Made by a program: the position numbers and the translations under genes. A DNA stretch of 64,000 nucleotides, taken from the NCBI GenBank assembly GCA_017427265.1, contig JAFRTG010000032.1, forward strand, positions 1-64,000, written 5' to 3'. Shown here piece by piece: positions 34,193 to 43,162 of this stretch; within the stretch, counting starts at the first letter, position 1; the number at the start of each line of letters is the position of its first letter. The stretch comes from Oscillospiraceae bacterium (GTDB lineage Bacteria; Bacillota; Clostridia; Oscillospirales; Ruminococcaceae). The notes below the pieces were generated by a model, which searched no databases, was not told the origin of the DNA, and saw only the letters and a list, made by a program, of their open reading frames with translations.

Positions 34193-36190
34193 TCATTTCA
34201 TTTTCTTATAAAATTTCCGCAGAAAGTCCGCATATTCCTGCGGCAGCGTTTCGCAGAGCTTCAGCGCATAGCGCCTGTGTGTCAGCAGATATTGCAGGTA
34301 CATGTCCCGATTCGGGAACAGCTCCGGCGTGCTGCGCAGGACATCCGCAGCAAGGATGATCTTCTGCCGCTGTTTCAGGACAGGAACACCGCTTTTTCTG
34401 TACAGCCCCGGAGAATAAGGATAACCCGCCGGAATGGCACCCCGCGAACCGCAGGTATTATCCTGCCGCCGGAACGCCCGGTCAAAGATCTCGCTCCGGA
34501 ACAGGTGCTTCTCCCAACGCGCAAAATATTGTTCAAACGGCGCATAATATGCGTGAAACGCTTTCAGCAGATACCAGTGTACCCATTCACCGATCACATC
34601 GGCAGAGGGCAGATAAACCTGCACCTGTTTCCGCGCCTGCAGCCAGCTCACAAAATGCAGGCTGCGGCATTCCGCTGCAAACAGCGGTTCTTCTCCGCTC
34701 AGCGGCATTTCAAAGGTGATGCGCTCCAGCTCGCGGCTCTGCACAGCTTCTTTTTCATAGCAGAGCCGGTAATCGCGCCAGCCATAATGGTAAATCGTTG
34801 TTCCTTTCAGGCGGATGCTTTTTTTCTCCGGCGGCAGCGTACAGGCCGGCAGATCTTCACCGAACACCTCATACACCGCTTCGCTGTCATCCTCGCTGAT
34901 TTCGGTCAGAAACGGCGTGAACGGTTTACCGCATGCATCCCACACTTCTGTCTGACCTGCGAAGAAAAAGCGCTGTGTATCCGCCGGAACCGAGATACAC
35001 AGCGGCTCTCTGCTGCGGGTGCCGTATTGCGCGCCGCGGTGATAAACGATCGCATAATTGTCAACTTTGACACCGGTACACAGCGCGCAGTCCAGCATAT
35101 TGACTCCGCCTTTCCGATCGGGAACCGACTGCTTTGCAAATTCTATGTTGACGCCCGGCAGCCTGAGTGAACCTGCATTCCTGCCGACCAGCACGACTCT
35201 ATAGTAGGTTTTGCTGAATGTCAGCTGCATGAGCAGCTTATATTGTTTCCAAAGCGGTGTATCCTCAAATGCAGAACCGCAAAGATCACCGCGCGCGTTG
35301 CATGAAAACGCCTGCAAGCCGCTCCCGCGGAACGCGCCCTCTTCGACGATGGCCTGGCGCTCCGGACAGATGCTGAACTGCTTTAGGCTGACGCAGTGTT
35401 CAAACGCGCAGCGCCCGATGATTCGGGTTTCATAGTGATGCTGCACTGTAGACAGCTTCCGGCAGCACGCGGCAAATTCCGCCGGGATCTCATCTGCCGC
35501 GCCGGCGATCACGAGCTTTTTCACCGTACTGCCGGCAAAACAGCGCTCGCCGAGTTTGCGGACAGTCTCCGGAATCCTTACGCTGCAAATATTTGCTTTT
35601 TCAAATGCACCGGCGCTGATCTCGTTGATGATATGCGACCCGATCTTTGCCGGAATGACGATATCCTTTTCATTTCCGCGGTAGTGCGTGATCTTTGCAC
35701 GCTTTTTCGTTTTGACGCGGAAACGCCAGCCCTGCGCGAGTGCTTCTTCCCTTGTCAGTGTGATGCGCCCGACCGGTTCGGGATCCTGCCAGCCGCCGTC
35801 CGGCAGACTCGGAAACATATAAATATCCTCCCGTTTGAGCGAGACATTATCCGGCGTAAGCGGCGGTTTCGGCGGCCTTACAGGCTTTTCTGTCTTCCAC
35901 TTCGGGGGTGCGGGCGGCGGGGGCGGAGCCGCAGCCGCAGCCTTAGCCGCCAGTTTTTGCTCCTTTGTCTTCTGTTTTTTCAGCACATACTTCAGCTTCT
36001 TGGGTTTCGGCTGCTGCAAATCCTGCTGCGGAGATGCCGGTTGTGGTACGGGCGTGGGTGCAGCGGGTTTGGGCTGCTGTACATTCTGTTCCGGGGATAC
36101 GGGCGGCGGCTGCTGCACGGGCGGTGTACCATTCAAACTGTTCAGAAAATCTGAAAAGGCTTCCAGAAAAAAAAAGAAACCGAAATCCAT
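34193..36190 (-). CDS. Proline-rich protein with BspA-like leucine-rich repeats
   Basis: This protein of about 665 residues begins MDFGFFFFLEAFSDFLNSLN, followed by a Pro/Gln-rich region with PPP runs to about residue 110. BspA/LRR_5-type repeats follow at about 160-300 (IVIPAKIGSHIINEISAGAF, SVRIPETVRKLGERCFAGS, RIIGRCAFEHCVSLKQF), then a long unassigned domain with many Cys and aromatic residues. There is no signal peptide, so it may be cytoplasmic. The ATG at 36190 (AGGTG four bases upstream) fits better than the one at 36202. Confidence 0.7.
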   Translation of the reverse strand: MDFGFFFFLEAFSDFLNSLNGTPPVQQPPPVSPEQNVQQPKPAAPTPVPQPASPQQDLQQPKPKKLKYVLKKQKTKEQKLAAKAAAAAPPPPPAPPKWKTEKPVRPPKPPLTPDNVSLKREDIYMFPSLPDGGWQDPEPVGRITLTREEALAQGWRFRVKTKKRAKITHYRGNEKDIVIPAKIGSHIINEISAGAFEKANICSVRIPETVRKLGERCFAGSTVKKLVIAGAADEIPAEFAACCRKLSTVQHHYETRIIGRCAFEHCVSLKQFSICPERQAIVEEGAFRGSGLQAFSCNARGDLCGSAFEDTPLWKQYKLLMQLTFSKTYYRVVLVGRNAGSLRLPGVNIEFAKQSVPDRKGGVNMLDCALCTGVKVDNYAIVYHRGAQYGTRSREPLCISVPADTQRFFFAGQTEVWDACGKPFTPFLTEISEDDSEAVYEVFGEDLPACTLPPEKKSIRLKGTTIYHYGWRDYRLCYEKEAVQSRELERITFEMPLSGEEPLFAAECRSLHFVSWLQARKQVQVYLPSADVIGEWVHWYLLKAFHAYYAPFEQYFARWEKHLFRSEIFDRAFRRQDNTCGSRGAIPAGYPYSPGLYRKSGVPVLKQRQKIILAADVLRSTPELFPNRDMYLQYLLTHRRYALKLCETLPQEYADFLRKFYKKMK

Positions 36191-36237
36191 TTGACACCTC
36201 ATTTCTCCTTGATCCGATCATCCTTATTCGATGCGCC

Positions 36238-36266
36238 TTGACAAAAAACAGGCTTTATGTTACAAT
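36238..36266 (+). promoter_or_regulatory. Promoter of the RNA candidate
   Basis: TTGACA (36238-36243), 17 bases and TACAAT (36261-36266). Confidence 0.75.
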
Positions 36267-36271
36267 AGATT

Positions 36272-36442
36272 TGCCGGTTGCTGAAAAAGCGCTCCTTCTG
36301 TCCGAAGGGGCTGCGGTCTGACCGTCCGGCATGCCTGCATCGTTCAACGCGAGGACGCTCCCACGTATGGGATGGACGGCGGTTCAACTCCGCCGGCAGG
36401 TTTCATACCCTCAAAAGCATACCTTCGGGTATGCTTTTATTA
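36272..36442 (+). ncRNA. Free-standing structured RNA candidate with a tRNA T-arm-like element
   Basis: The interval lies between a strong promoter and a strong terminator and has no ORF with a ribosome binding site. The 5' end TTTGCCGG (36270-36277) can pair with CCGGCAGG (36393-36400) next to a perfect stem-loop, GGCGG-TTCAACT-CCGCC (36379-36395), whose sequence GGTTCAACTCC fits the tRNA T-arm consensus GGTTCRANYCC. Internal hairpins include CTCCTTC/GAAGGGG (36292-36307), CGGT/ACCG and TCCCA/TGGGA (36359-36372). I could not fold a full cloverleaf. It could be an unusual tRNA-like RNA or a different small RNA. Confidence 0.55.
36413..36442 (+). terminator. Terminator of the RNA candidate
   Basis: AAAAGCATACC pairs with GGTATGCTTTT around a stable TTCG tetraloop. 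Confidence 0.9.
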
Positions 36443-36648
36443 TACAACAATTACTGTGGAAATGCAAGTCCATACAGCAGCGGTACGAACTGTTTCATCC
36501 ATCCGGAATCATTGCAGATACGGGTAAGAAAAACTTATGAAAGAGCTGCAGAATCGTATCATTCACTGCACATGCCGCGAAAACAGCGCAGAAGAAAATA
36601 CAAATTTACAATGCTTTCAGATGTACCCGGATAATTCTCTATTCGCGC

Positions 36649-36715
36649 TTTCCGAATACGGAAATTCATTTCAAATATCGGAAAACAAAATGCCCGGCAG
36701 TGCCGGGCATTTCGC
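36649..36715. repeat. Dispersed intergenic repeat, copy 2 (inverted relative to copy 1)
   Basis: The 25-bp core at 36659-36683 is the exact reverse complement of 341-365. The 25-bp hairpin at 36688-36712 matches 302-326 with a change only at its centre. The blocks are separated by 4 bases here and 14 in copy 1. Outside this repeat and the RNA candidate I see nothing else in 36191-36861 except the promoter below. Confidence 0.8.
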
Positions 36716-36791
36716 TGTCATTATACTGCATTCTCTCTGTTTCATAACAGCCCCCTTAAACTGATATTCTTTCTCACATTCAGAAAAATGA

Positions 36792-36820
36792 TTGCTTTCC
36801 GGGATATTGTATGTTATGAT
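36792..36820 (+). promoter_or_regulatory. Promoter of the first CobW-like gene
   Basis: TTGCTT (36792-36797), 17 bases and TATGAT (36815-36820). TGTAT-N6-ATACA overlaps the -10 and may be an operator. Confidence 0.6.
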
Positions 36821-36861
36821 ACATGGTACACTGCCTGTGCAAAGAAAGGACGCGAGATATC

Positions 36862-37812
36862 ATGGCACACAATCAGGAAAATATCATTCCGGTTTATCTG
36901 TTTTTAGGCTTTCTGGAAGCCGGAAAGACAAAATTTATTCAGGGGTCCATCGACGATCCGAAATTCCATGAAGGAGAACGAATTCTGCTTTTGGTCTGCG
37001 AGGAAGGCTTTGAGGAATATGATCTGTCAGGTCATCCGGAAATCACAATGCAGATCATCGGTAAAAAAGACGAAATCAACAAGGAAAAACTGGAAAAGCT
37101 GACTGCCACCGTACAGCCGGAACGCATTCTGATTGAATATAACGGAATGTGGGAACTGAATCAGCTCTTTACAGACACACCGGAAGAATGGTTTTTATTT
37201 CAGACCGTCACGGTTATTGATTCCGCGACGTTTCTGATGTACAACACAAATATGCGCAGCTATATCGCAGATAAAATGAGCCTTTCCGATCTGATTTATT
37301 TCAATCGTTTTGAGTCAAAATACGACGCGGAAGAATTTCACCGGCTCGTCCGTGCGCTGAACCGCCGCACACTGATCTATTTTGAATATACGGACGGAAG
37401 CATCGCTTATGACAATCTGGAAGACCCGCTTCCGTATGATATTGAATCCGAACGCTTTGTCGTACAGGACCGGGATTACGCGATCTGGTTTCGGGATGTT
37501 TCAGATGATCCGGACCGGTATGACGGGAAAACGGTTACACTCCGTGCACTTGTTGTACAGGACAGCCGGCTGCCGCCCAATACGGTCGCTGTCGGAAGAC
37601 ATGTCATGACCTGCTGCGAAGCAGACATTCAGTTTTGCTGCATGGCAGCACATACAGAAACAGTTTTCCGGGAGAAACAACAGTGGGCTGTTATCATAGC
37701 GAAAATCAAAATCAAACAGCAGCCGTTCCGGCAGAAAAAGACGCCGGAACTGGAGATACTGGCCATGACAGAAGCCGAAATGCCGGAAAAACCGGTCGCC
37801 GCTTTCTATTGA
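36862..37812 (+). CDS. CobW-like GTPase fused to a CC-motif domain
   Basis: This protein of about 316 residues has a CobW/COG0523-like P-loop (VYLFLGFLEAGKTKFIQ) and a nucleotide-binding region with RILIEYNGMWEL. It lacks the CxCC metal motif usual in this family. The C-terminal third (YAIWFRDVSDDPDRYDGKTV, then VGRHVMTCCEADIQFCC) resembles the TIGR03943/DUF1980 domain found with metal permeases. It probably handles zinc as a metallochaperone or insertase, given the Zur and ZnuABC genes that follow. The ATG at 36862 has AAAGGA upstream, unlike an earlier ATG at 36823. Confidence 0.78.
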   Translation: MAHNQENIIPVYLFLGFLEAGKTKFIQGSIDDPKFHEGERILLLVCEEGFEEYDLSGHPEITMQIIGKKDEINKEKLEKLTATVQPERILIEYNGMWELNQLFTDTPEEWFLFQTVTVIDSATFLMYNTNMRSYIADKMSLSDLIYFNRFESKYDAEEFHRLVRALNRRTLIYFEYTDGSIAYDNLEDPLPYDIESERFVVQDRDYAIWFRDVSDDPDRYDGKTVTLRALVVQDSRLPPNTVAVGRHVMTCCEADIQFCCMAAHTETVFREKQQWAVIIAKIKIKQQPFRQKKTPELEILAMTEAEMPEKPVAAFY

Positions 37813-37920
37813 TTCTCATTTTCAGTTCCGGTACCGATGCAGCGGCCGTGGCAAACAATCCAAACCGTGCGAATATTTTGCGTCGGATATGTGCAAAATG
37901 CAGAATCGCGTCTCTAAATC

Positions 37921-37981
37921 TTGACAAATAAGCAGGAGTCAGTATAATGATAACCAAAACTGAAAATGATTCACATTTTCA
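37921..37981 (+). promoter_or_regulatory. Promoter and Zur-box candidate of the zinc operon
   Basis: TTGACA (37921-37926), 16 bases and TATAAT (37943-37948) form the promoter. The perfect inverted repeat TGAAAATG-ATTCA-CATTTTCA (37961-37981) lies over the start of the transcript, 19 bases before the Fur-family gene. Length and symmetry fit a Fur/Zur operator. Confidence 0.75.
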
Positions 37982-37999
37982 TATTCGGGAGGCGGTCAT

Positions 38000-38398
38000 A
38001 TGGCAACATACAATACAATCCAGCGTGAATCCCTGCTGTCGTTCTTTCATGATCACTGTCATACAGCGATGACCGTCCCGCAGATTTATGAAAAGATGAT
38101 CTGTGAGGAAACGGATTACGTACCCGGCGAAAGTACGATTTACCGGCTTGTAAAGAGACTGGCAGATGAGGGTGTGCTGACACGCCGTGTCGATGTCCGA
38201 AGCCGCCAGTATATTTATCAGCTTGCAGACGGGGAAGCCTGTCACTGCAAGGTACGAATGCGATGTAAAATCTGCGGCAAAATCATTGAACTGCATCATG
38301 ACTGCAGTCATAAATTACTTGGCGATCTGCTGAAAAATGAATCCTTTTCGGCAGATCATGAGATTACGATTACAGGCATTTGCGGAGACTGCAAATAG
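38000..38398 (+). CDS. zur: Fur-family repressor, probably Zur
   Basis: This 132-residue protein has a winged-helix N-terminus (YVPGESTIYRLVKRLADEGV) and the dimerization domain with two CxxC pairs (MRCKICGKI and GICGDCK), which hold structural zinc. The His-rich ELHHDCSH segment belongs to the regulatory metal site. Genomic context (ZnuABC, CobW) favours zinc over iron. It would repress its own operon when zinc is plentiful, through the inverted repeat at 37961-37981. Confidence 0.85.
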   Translation: MATYNTIQRESLLSFFHDHCHTAMTVPQIYEKMICEETDYVPGESTIYRLVKRLADEGVLTRRVDVRSRQYIYQLADGEACHCKVRMRCKICGKIIELHHDCSHKLLGDLLKNESFSADHEITITGICGDCK

Positions 38399-38415
38399 AA
38401 AGGAGCGGAACGCAC

Positions 38416-38712
38416 ATGAAAAGAGCAGGCAGTTTTGTGACAGTTGCAGCGGCAGTGATATTTTGCCTCTCTTTCTTATGTTCTGTTTCCTTTCTTGCGA
38501 TTCATGCACATCATCACTGCACGGACGAACACTGCTCTGTCTGTGCCGTTCTTGTGCAGTGTAACCGGCGTTTGCGCAGTGCAGCGGCTGCCGGTTCAGC
38601 GGCGCTTTTGCTGCTGTTCTGTTCTATGGCAGCTGCATTCCTGACAAGTGCGGAAACCCGCGAAGCGTCATGCGAAACGCTGGTGTCTTTGAAAGTCGAG
38701 ATGTTAAATTAA
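38416..38712 (+). CDS. Small His/Cys-rich membrane protein of the zinc operon
   Basis: This 98-residue protein has two membrane segments (VTVAAAVIFCLSFLCSVSFL and AALLLLFCSMAAAFL) and a short extracytoplasmic loop, HAHHHCTDEHCSVC, well suited to bind zinc or another metal. GAAAGGAGCGG precedes the ATG at 38416. It lies between Zur and ZnuA and may deliver metal to the binding protein. Confidence 0.7.
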   Translation: MKRAGSFVTVAAAVIFCLSFLCSVSFLAIHAHHHCTDEHCSVCAVLVQCNRRLRSAAAAGSAALLLLFCSMAAAFLTSAETREASCETLVSLKVEMLN

Positions 38713-38744
38713 AATTTCCTCCACTTTTCCATGCGTATCGGCGG

Positions 38745-38766
38745 CACCGTGCAGCAATGCACGGTG
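38745..38766 (+). other. Hairpin before znuA
   Basis: CACCGTGCA-GCAA-TGCACGGTG is a perfect 9-bp stem without a T run. It may stabilise or process the mRNA. Confidence 0.5.
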
Positions 38767-38819
38767 TATCCGGTATGCAGACCATTCCAAGAAAAATACA
38801 GTTTACGGAGGAATTTTGA

Positions 38820-40421
38820 ATGATGAATTATCAGAAGAGTATGAGCATTTTGCTCTGTGCAGCCATTGCCGCATCCGGCCTGACCGCCTGCGGAAACAGC
38901 ATGGCAGAAAAAGATTATGCAGCTGCAAACATCGCTTCATCCGATGCAGAGGCAAGTCAGACGGAAATTGCGGATGACAAAGAACTCAGCATTGTCTGCA
39001 CGATCTTTCCGGAGTATGACTGGGTGAAGCAAATCCTCGGCGACCATGCTGAGCACGCGGAAATCACCTATCTGCTGGATTCCGGTGTCGATCTGCACAG
39101 CTATCAGCCGACTGCGCTCGATATGGCCAAAATCGCGGAATGCGATCTCTTTGTCTATGTCGGCGGCGAATCGGATGAATGGGTTGAAGATGCACTCGCA
39201 GACGCAGTCAATCCGGATATGCAGGTCATCAACCTGATGGAAGTCATGGGCGATGCCGCAAAAGAGGAAGAAGTCAAAGAGGGCATGGAGCATGACCACG
39301 ATCATGAACATGAGCACGCTGAAATCGAAGAAGATGATATCCAAGACCGCGAGCTGACCGATTTTGCCGGAAACTGGCAGTCCCTGTATCCGCTTCTGGA
39401 AGCCGGAGATCTTGCAGAATATGTGGAGCATCATGCGGAAGAACATGATGAGCCTGCAGATGAAGTTCAGGAGGAACTGGCTGAAAAGTGGGGCTGTGAC
39501 GTCACAGCAATCAGCATTGACGGCGCAAAGATTGACTTCACTTATGCGGACGGTACGAAAAAAAGCGGCGAATACAAATATGCGGGCTATTCACCGGTTC
39601 TTGCCGATGACGGTGATATCAAAGCAGTCCTGTATCAGTACGAAAGAGAATCCGGAGAAAGCCCGAAATATGTCATGTTCAACGATCACGGATTTGAGCC
39701 GTCGAAAGCGGAACACTTCCATATTTTCTACGGTGACGGTACTGACTTTGAGACAACGAAAAAAGACTTCAAATATACGCCGTACTTCATTCCCGATGGT
39801 CTGAACGGTGAAGAAGCTGTGGAGTTGCTGGAAGGGCATAATCACAGCAAAACGGAAGAGCACGAGCACGAAGAAGGCGAAGTCGAATATGACGAGCACG
39901 TCTGGCTCTCGCTGAAAAATGCAAAGACGTTCTGCACGGAAATTGCAGACAAGCTGAGCATTCTGGACAGCGCGAACAAAGACGATTACAAGGCAAATCT
40001 CGATGCGTATACCGCACAGCTGGATACGCTTGACGGCGAATTCAAAACGCTGACGGACGGCGCAAAGCAGAAAACGCTGGTATTCGGCGACCGCTTCCCG
40101 TTCCGTTATTTTGTCGATGACTACGGTCTGGATTACTATGCCGCATTCGTCGGCTGCTCTGCGGAGACCGAAGCCAGCTTTGAGACCGTTGTGTTCCTTG
40201 CAGAAAAAATGGACGAGCTCGGCTGCGGCACAATCTTCACGATCGAACATTCTGACCGTAAGATCGCACAGACGATCATCGACAATACCGAAGCAAAAAA
40301 TCAGAAGATTGCAGAAATGAATTCGCTGCAGTCCGTCACGAAAGACCAGCTTGACAGCGGCGTGACATATCTCTCCCTGATGCAGGCAAACTACGATACG
40401 CTGAAAGGAGCTTTGCAGTGA
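38820..40421 (+). CDS. znuA: Zinc-binding lipoprotein ZnuA/AdcA with a ZinT domain inserted in its His-rich loop
   Basis: This 533-residue lipoprotein (lipobox LTAC, Cys24) is the substrate-binding part of a zinc ABC importer. The N-lobe carries the ligand His93 (DLHSYQPT). The His-rich loop starts at 156 ([10 protein letters not shown]), and a ZinT/YodA domain follows from about 174 to 330 ([20 protein letters not shown] ... [10 protein letters not shown]). A second His stretch at 339-360 ends in [11 protein letters not shown]. The C-lobe has [20 protein letters not shown] and TIEHSD. In streptococcal AdcA the ZinT domain is at the C-terminus; here it is nested. ACGGAGG precedes the ATG. Confidence 0.92.
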   Translation: MMNYQKSMSILLCAAIAASGLTACGNSMAEKDYAAANIASSDAEASQTEIADDKELSIVCTIFPEYDWVKQILGDHAEHAEITYLLDSGVDLHSYQPTALDMAKIAECDLFVYVGGESDEWVEDALADAVNPDMQVINLMEVMGDAAKEEEVKEGMEHDHDHEHEHAEIEEDDIQDRELTDFAGNWQSLYPLLEAGDLAEYVEHHAEEHDEPADEVQEELAEKWGCDVTAISIDGAKIDFTYADGTKKSGEYKYAGYSPVLADDGDIKAVLYQYERESGESPKYVMFNDHGFEPSKAEHFHIFYGDGTDFETTKKDFKYTPYFIPDGLNGEEAVELLEGHNHSKTEEHEHEEGEVEYDEHVWLSLKNAKTFCTEIADKLSILDSANKDDYKANLDAYTAQLDTLDGEFKTLTDGAKQKTLVFGDRFPFRYFVDDYGLDYYAAFVGCSAETEASFETVVFLAEKMDELGCGTIFTIEHSDRKIAQTIIDNTEAKNQKIAEMNSLQSVTKDQLDSGVTYLSLMQANYDTLKGALQ

Positions 40422-41536
40422 GCACGGATTGGAGAGAAGGAAAAAAGCCGGTCATTCTGATTACCGGTTATCTCGGCTCCGGCAAAACAACGCTGATGCA
40501 GCATCTGCTTTCACAGGAGCAGCGGAAAATCGCGCTGATTGTCAATGATATGGGCAGCATCAATATTGATGCCGGACTGCTCGGCAAAACCGGAAACAAG
40601 GTCGCACAGGTCGAAATGGTGGAACTGCAGAACGGCTGCATCTGCTGCACGCTGCGCGAAGAATTCATTGCGGAAATCGAACGCATCTCCAACGAACCGG
40701 ATATTGAAGCGGTATTTGTCGAAGCCTCCGGCATCAGCGAGCCGTCTGCAATCGCAGCGTCGTTCCTGGATTATGAGGATGAAAAGCCGGAAACGAATGT
40801 CTATCTCAGCTCAATCGTTTCGGTTGTCGATGCAGACCGCATTTACCGCGAATTTCTGCATGATCTGCAATCGGATGAAGAAGCAGAGGACGGCGATGTC
40901 ATCAACCTGATTATTGACCAGATCGAATTCTGCAATCTGATTCTGCTGAACAAGAGCGATCTGCTGACAGAAGCACAGCTTGCAGAAGTCAAAACGGCAC
41001 TGCGCGATTTCCAGAGCCATGCGGAGATGATTCCGTGTGTGCACGGCGAAATTGATCCCGCAGTGATTCTGGACGGCGAAGCCTTTGATTATGACGAAGT
41101 GCTTGCTTCCTCTTCGGTGCAGAGGGCGCTGAATACCAATGAGCCGGAAGCCAAGGAAGCCTGCATGGATGAATACGGCATTACCTCGTTTGTATATGAG
41201 GAACGCCGCCCGTTCAACCGCGAACGGTTCACCGATCTCATTGAGCATTATCCGGAAGCACTGATTCGCACAAAGGGCTATGTATGGTTCTCTGATGACG
41301 ACAGGCACATTCAGCTGTTTGAACAGGCAGGACGAAATGCCAGCATCACGGAGCTTTCTGAATGGATGGCTGCGACGCCGAAGGAGGACCTCGACCTGAT
41401 TCTCTCGGAGTTTCCGGAGATTCAGGACGACTGGGACAAAACCTACGGCGACCGCATCAATCAGCTGGTGTTCATCGGAAAAGGATACGAAAAATCGGAA
41501 ATTGTCGGGCAGCTTGCGGGTTGTCTTGATGTGTAA
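40418..41536 (+). CDS. CobW/COG0523 GTPase (zinc chaperone type)
   Basis: This 372-residue GTPase has Walker A ([10 protein letters not shown]), the metal motif CICC ([12 protein letters not shown]), the family sequence [12 protein letters not shown] and the NKSD specificity motif. The C-terminal CobW domain ([16 protein letters not shown]) is complete. COG0523 proteins of this kind deliver zinc to client enzymes during scarcity. Its start overlaps the end of znuA, so the two are translated together. Confidence 0.92.
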   Translation: MSTDWREGKKPVILITGYLGSGKTTLMQHLLSQEQRKIALIVNDMGSINIDAGLLGKTGNKVAQVEMVELQNGCICCTLREEFIAEIERISNEPDIEAVFVEASGISEPSAIAASFLDYEDEKPETNVYLSSIVSVVDADRIYREFLHDLQSDEEAEDGDVINLIIDQIEFCNLILLNKSDLLTEAQLAEVKTALRDFQSHAEMIPCVHGEIDPAVILDGEAFDYDEVLASSSVQRALNTNEPEAKEACMDEYGITSFVYEERRPFNRERFTDLIEHYPEALIRTKGYVWFSDDDRHIQLFEQAGRNASITELSEWMAATPKEDLDLILSEFPEIQDDWDKTYGDRINQLVFIGKGYEKSEIVGQLAGCLDV

Positions 41537-41551
41537 CTGAAATGTGCGGAA

Positions 41552-41585
41552 CTCCGGATGCATCCTGACTGCATCCGGAGTTTCC
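41552..41585 (+). terminator. Hairpin between the GTPase and znuC genes
   Basis: CTCCGGATGCA pairs with TGCATCCGGAG and is followed by TTTCC. The short T run suggests partial termination. Confidence 0.55.
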
Positions 41586-41606
41586 CGCGGAAAAGAGGGG
41601 GCAGTC

Positions 41607-42317
41607 ATGATGTGTGCAGAGATCATCTGCGAAAAAGTTTCGCTCGGATATGAAACCGGAATCGTTGCGGAGGCGCTTGATTTTACGGTCAGCCGCGGCG
41701 ATTATCTCTGCATTCTGGGTGAAAACGGTTCCGGCAAAAGTACACTTGTGAAAACGCTGCTGGGACTGCATCCTGCTTCGGCCGGCAAGATCACGCGGAA
41801 TATTTCCGGAATCGGTTATCTGCCGCAGCAAACGGTCGTGCAGCGCGATTTTCCGGCCTCGGTGCGGGAGATTGTGCGTTCCGGCTGTCTTGCAAAATCC
41901 GGATTCCGCCCGTTTTATACGAAAGCGGAGCGCGGCCTTGCCGAACAGAATATGCAGCGGCTCGGCATCGCAGATCTTTCGCGGCGCTGTTACCGGTCGC
42001 TGTCCGGCGGACAGCAGCAGCGCGTATTGCTCGCAAGGGCACTTTGTGCAGCAGATTCGATGCTGCTGCTCGACGAACCCGTCACGGGGCTTGATCCGAA
42101 AGCACAGATTGATCTCTACGAGCTGATTGCCGGACTGAACCGCGACGGCATCACGATCATTATGGTTTCGCACGATGTCCGTGCGGCGGTGCAGTATGCA
42201 TCCCATATTTTGCAGATCGGCGCAAAAAAGCAGCTTTTCTTCGGTACGGCGGAAGCCTACCGGGAAAGTGAAATCGGTCAGACATTTCTGGCGGCAGGAG
42301 GTGCGAGTGATGATTGA
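41607..42317 (+). CDS. znuC: Zinc ABC transporter ATP-binding protein
   Basis: This 236-residue ATPase has Walker A GENGSGKS, signature LSGGQQQRVLLARAL, Walker B MLLLDEPVTGLDP and the switch His in MVSHDVRAA. Family wording and the neighbours ZnuA and ZnuB identify it as the energising subunit of zinc import. AAGAGGGGG precedes the ATG at 41607. It overlaps znuB by eight bases. Confidence 0.92.
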   Translation: MMCAEIICEKVSLGYETGIVAEALDFTVSRGDYLCILGENGSGKSTLVKTLLGLHPASAGKITRNISGIGYLPQQTVVQRDFPASVREIVRSGCLAKSGFRPFYTKAERGLAEQNMQRLGIADLSRRCYRSLSGGQQQRVLLARALCAADSMLLLDEPVTGLDPKAQIDLYELIAGLNRDGITIIMVSHDVRAAVQYASHILQIGAKKQLFFGTAEAYRESEIGQTFLAAGGASDD

Positions 42318-43158
42318 ACTGCAGAAGCTGGTCGATTATTTTGTGACGTATCCGTTTGTGCGGTATGCATTTGCGGTCGGCTTACTGATTGCACTCTGCG
42401 CCTCGCTGCTCGGCGTGACGCTCGTTCTGAAACGCTTTTCGTTCATCGGTGACGGGCTTTCGCATGTTGCGTTCGGTGCGATGGCCGTCGCAACAATTAC
42501 CGGGCTGACCAACAAAATGATTATCATTCTGCCGGTCACGCTGCTTTCTGCGGTGCTGCTGCTGAGAACAGGACAACATACAAAGATCAAGGGCGATGCC
42601 GCGGTTGCGATGATTTCAGTCGGCGCGCTCGCAATCGGCTATATGCTGATGAGTGTGTTTCCGTCGTCGGCAAATGTGACGGGCGATGTGTGCAGCACCC
42701 TGTTTGGTTCAATGTCTATTCTGACGCTGAAAAAGTCCGATGTCACAATCTGTGTCATCATGGCAGTCATCGTGATCGCAGTATTTCTGCTGTTTTACAA
42801 CAAGATCTTTGCCGTAACCTTTGACGAGAATTTCTGCAAGGCATCCGGCATCAACGCAAATGCGTATAATCTCGTCATTGCAATGATTACCGCGGCGATT
42901 ATTGTTCTGGCGATGAATCTGGTCGGCTCGCTGCTGATTTCCGCGCTGATTATCTTTCCGGCGCTTTCTGCGATGCGGGTGTTCCGCAGCTTCCGGAGCG
43001 TCATTCTCTGCTCTGCTGTTATTTCCGTGATCTGCGCGGCAGCCGGCATTGTGCTTTCGATTCTGTTCTCCACGCCGGCCGGTTCCACAATCGTTGCAGC
43101 TGACATTGCCGTATTTCTGCTGTTCTGCGGGCTTTCCGCTGTATTGAAAAGAGGTTGA
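42310..43158 (+). CDS. znuB: Zinc ABC transporter permease
   Basis: This 282-residue permease of the ABC-3 family has eight or so membrane segments. It shows the family stretch ASLLGVTLVLKRFSFIGDGLS near residues 33-53 and LVGSLLISALIIFPALSAM near the end. The ATG at 42310 follows GGAGGTG, inside the end of znuC. It forms the membrane channel of the zinc importer. Confidence 0.92.
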   Translation: MIELQKLVDYFVTYPFVRYAFAVGLLIALCASLLGVTLVLKRFSFIGDGLSHVAFGAMAVATITGLTNKMIIILPVTLLSAVLLLRTGQHTKIKGDAAVAMISVGALAIGYMLMSVFPSSANVTGDVCSTLFGSMSILTLKKSDVTICVIMAVIVIAVFLLFYNKIFAVTFDENFCKASGINANAYNLVIAMITAAIIVLAMNLVGSLLISALIIFPALSAMRVFRSFRSVILCSAVISVICAAAGIVLSILFSTPAGSTIVAADIAVFLLFCGLSAVLKRG

Positions 43159-43162
43159 TGAT

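Noticed and set aside
36333-36402. A conventional tRNA using GCCTGC/GCAGGT as acceptor
   Set aside because: Only the T-arm fits. The D-loop lacks GG, and no 7-base anticodon loop with U33 can be drawn.
37635-37931. ORF overlapping the end of the first CobW-like gene
   Set aside because: It mostly overlaps a well-supported gene in another frame, has no ribosome binding site and ends inside the zinc-operon promoter region.
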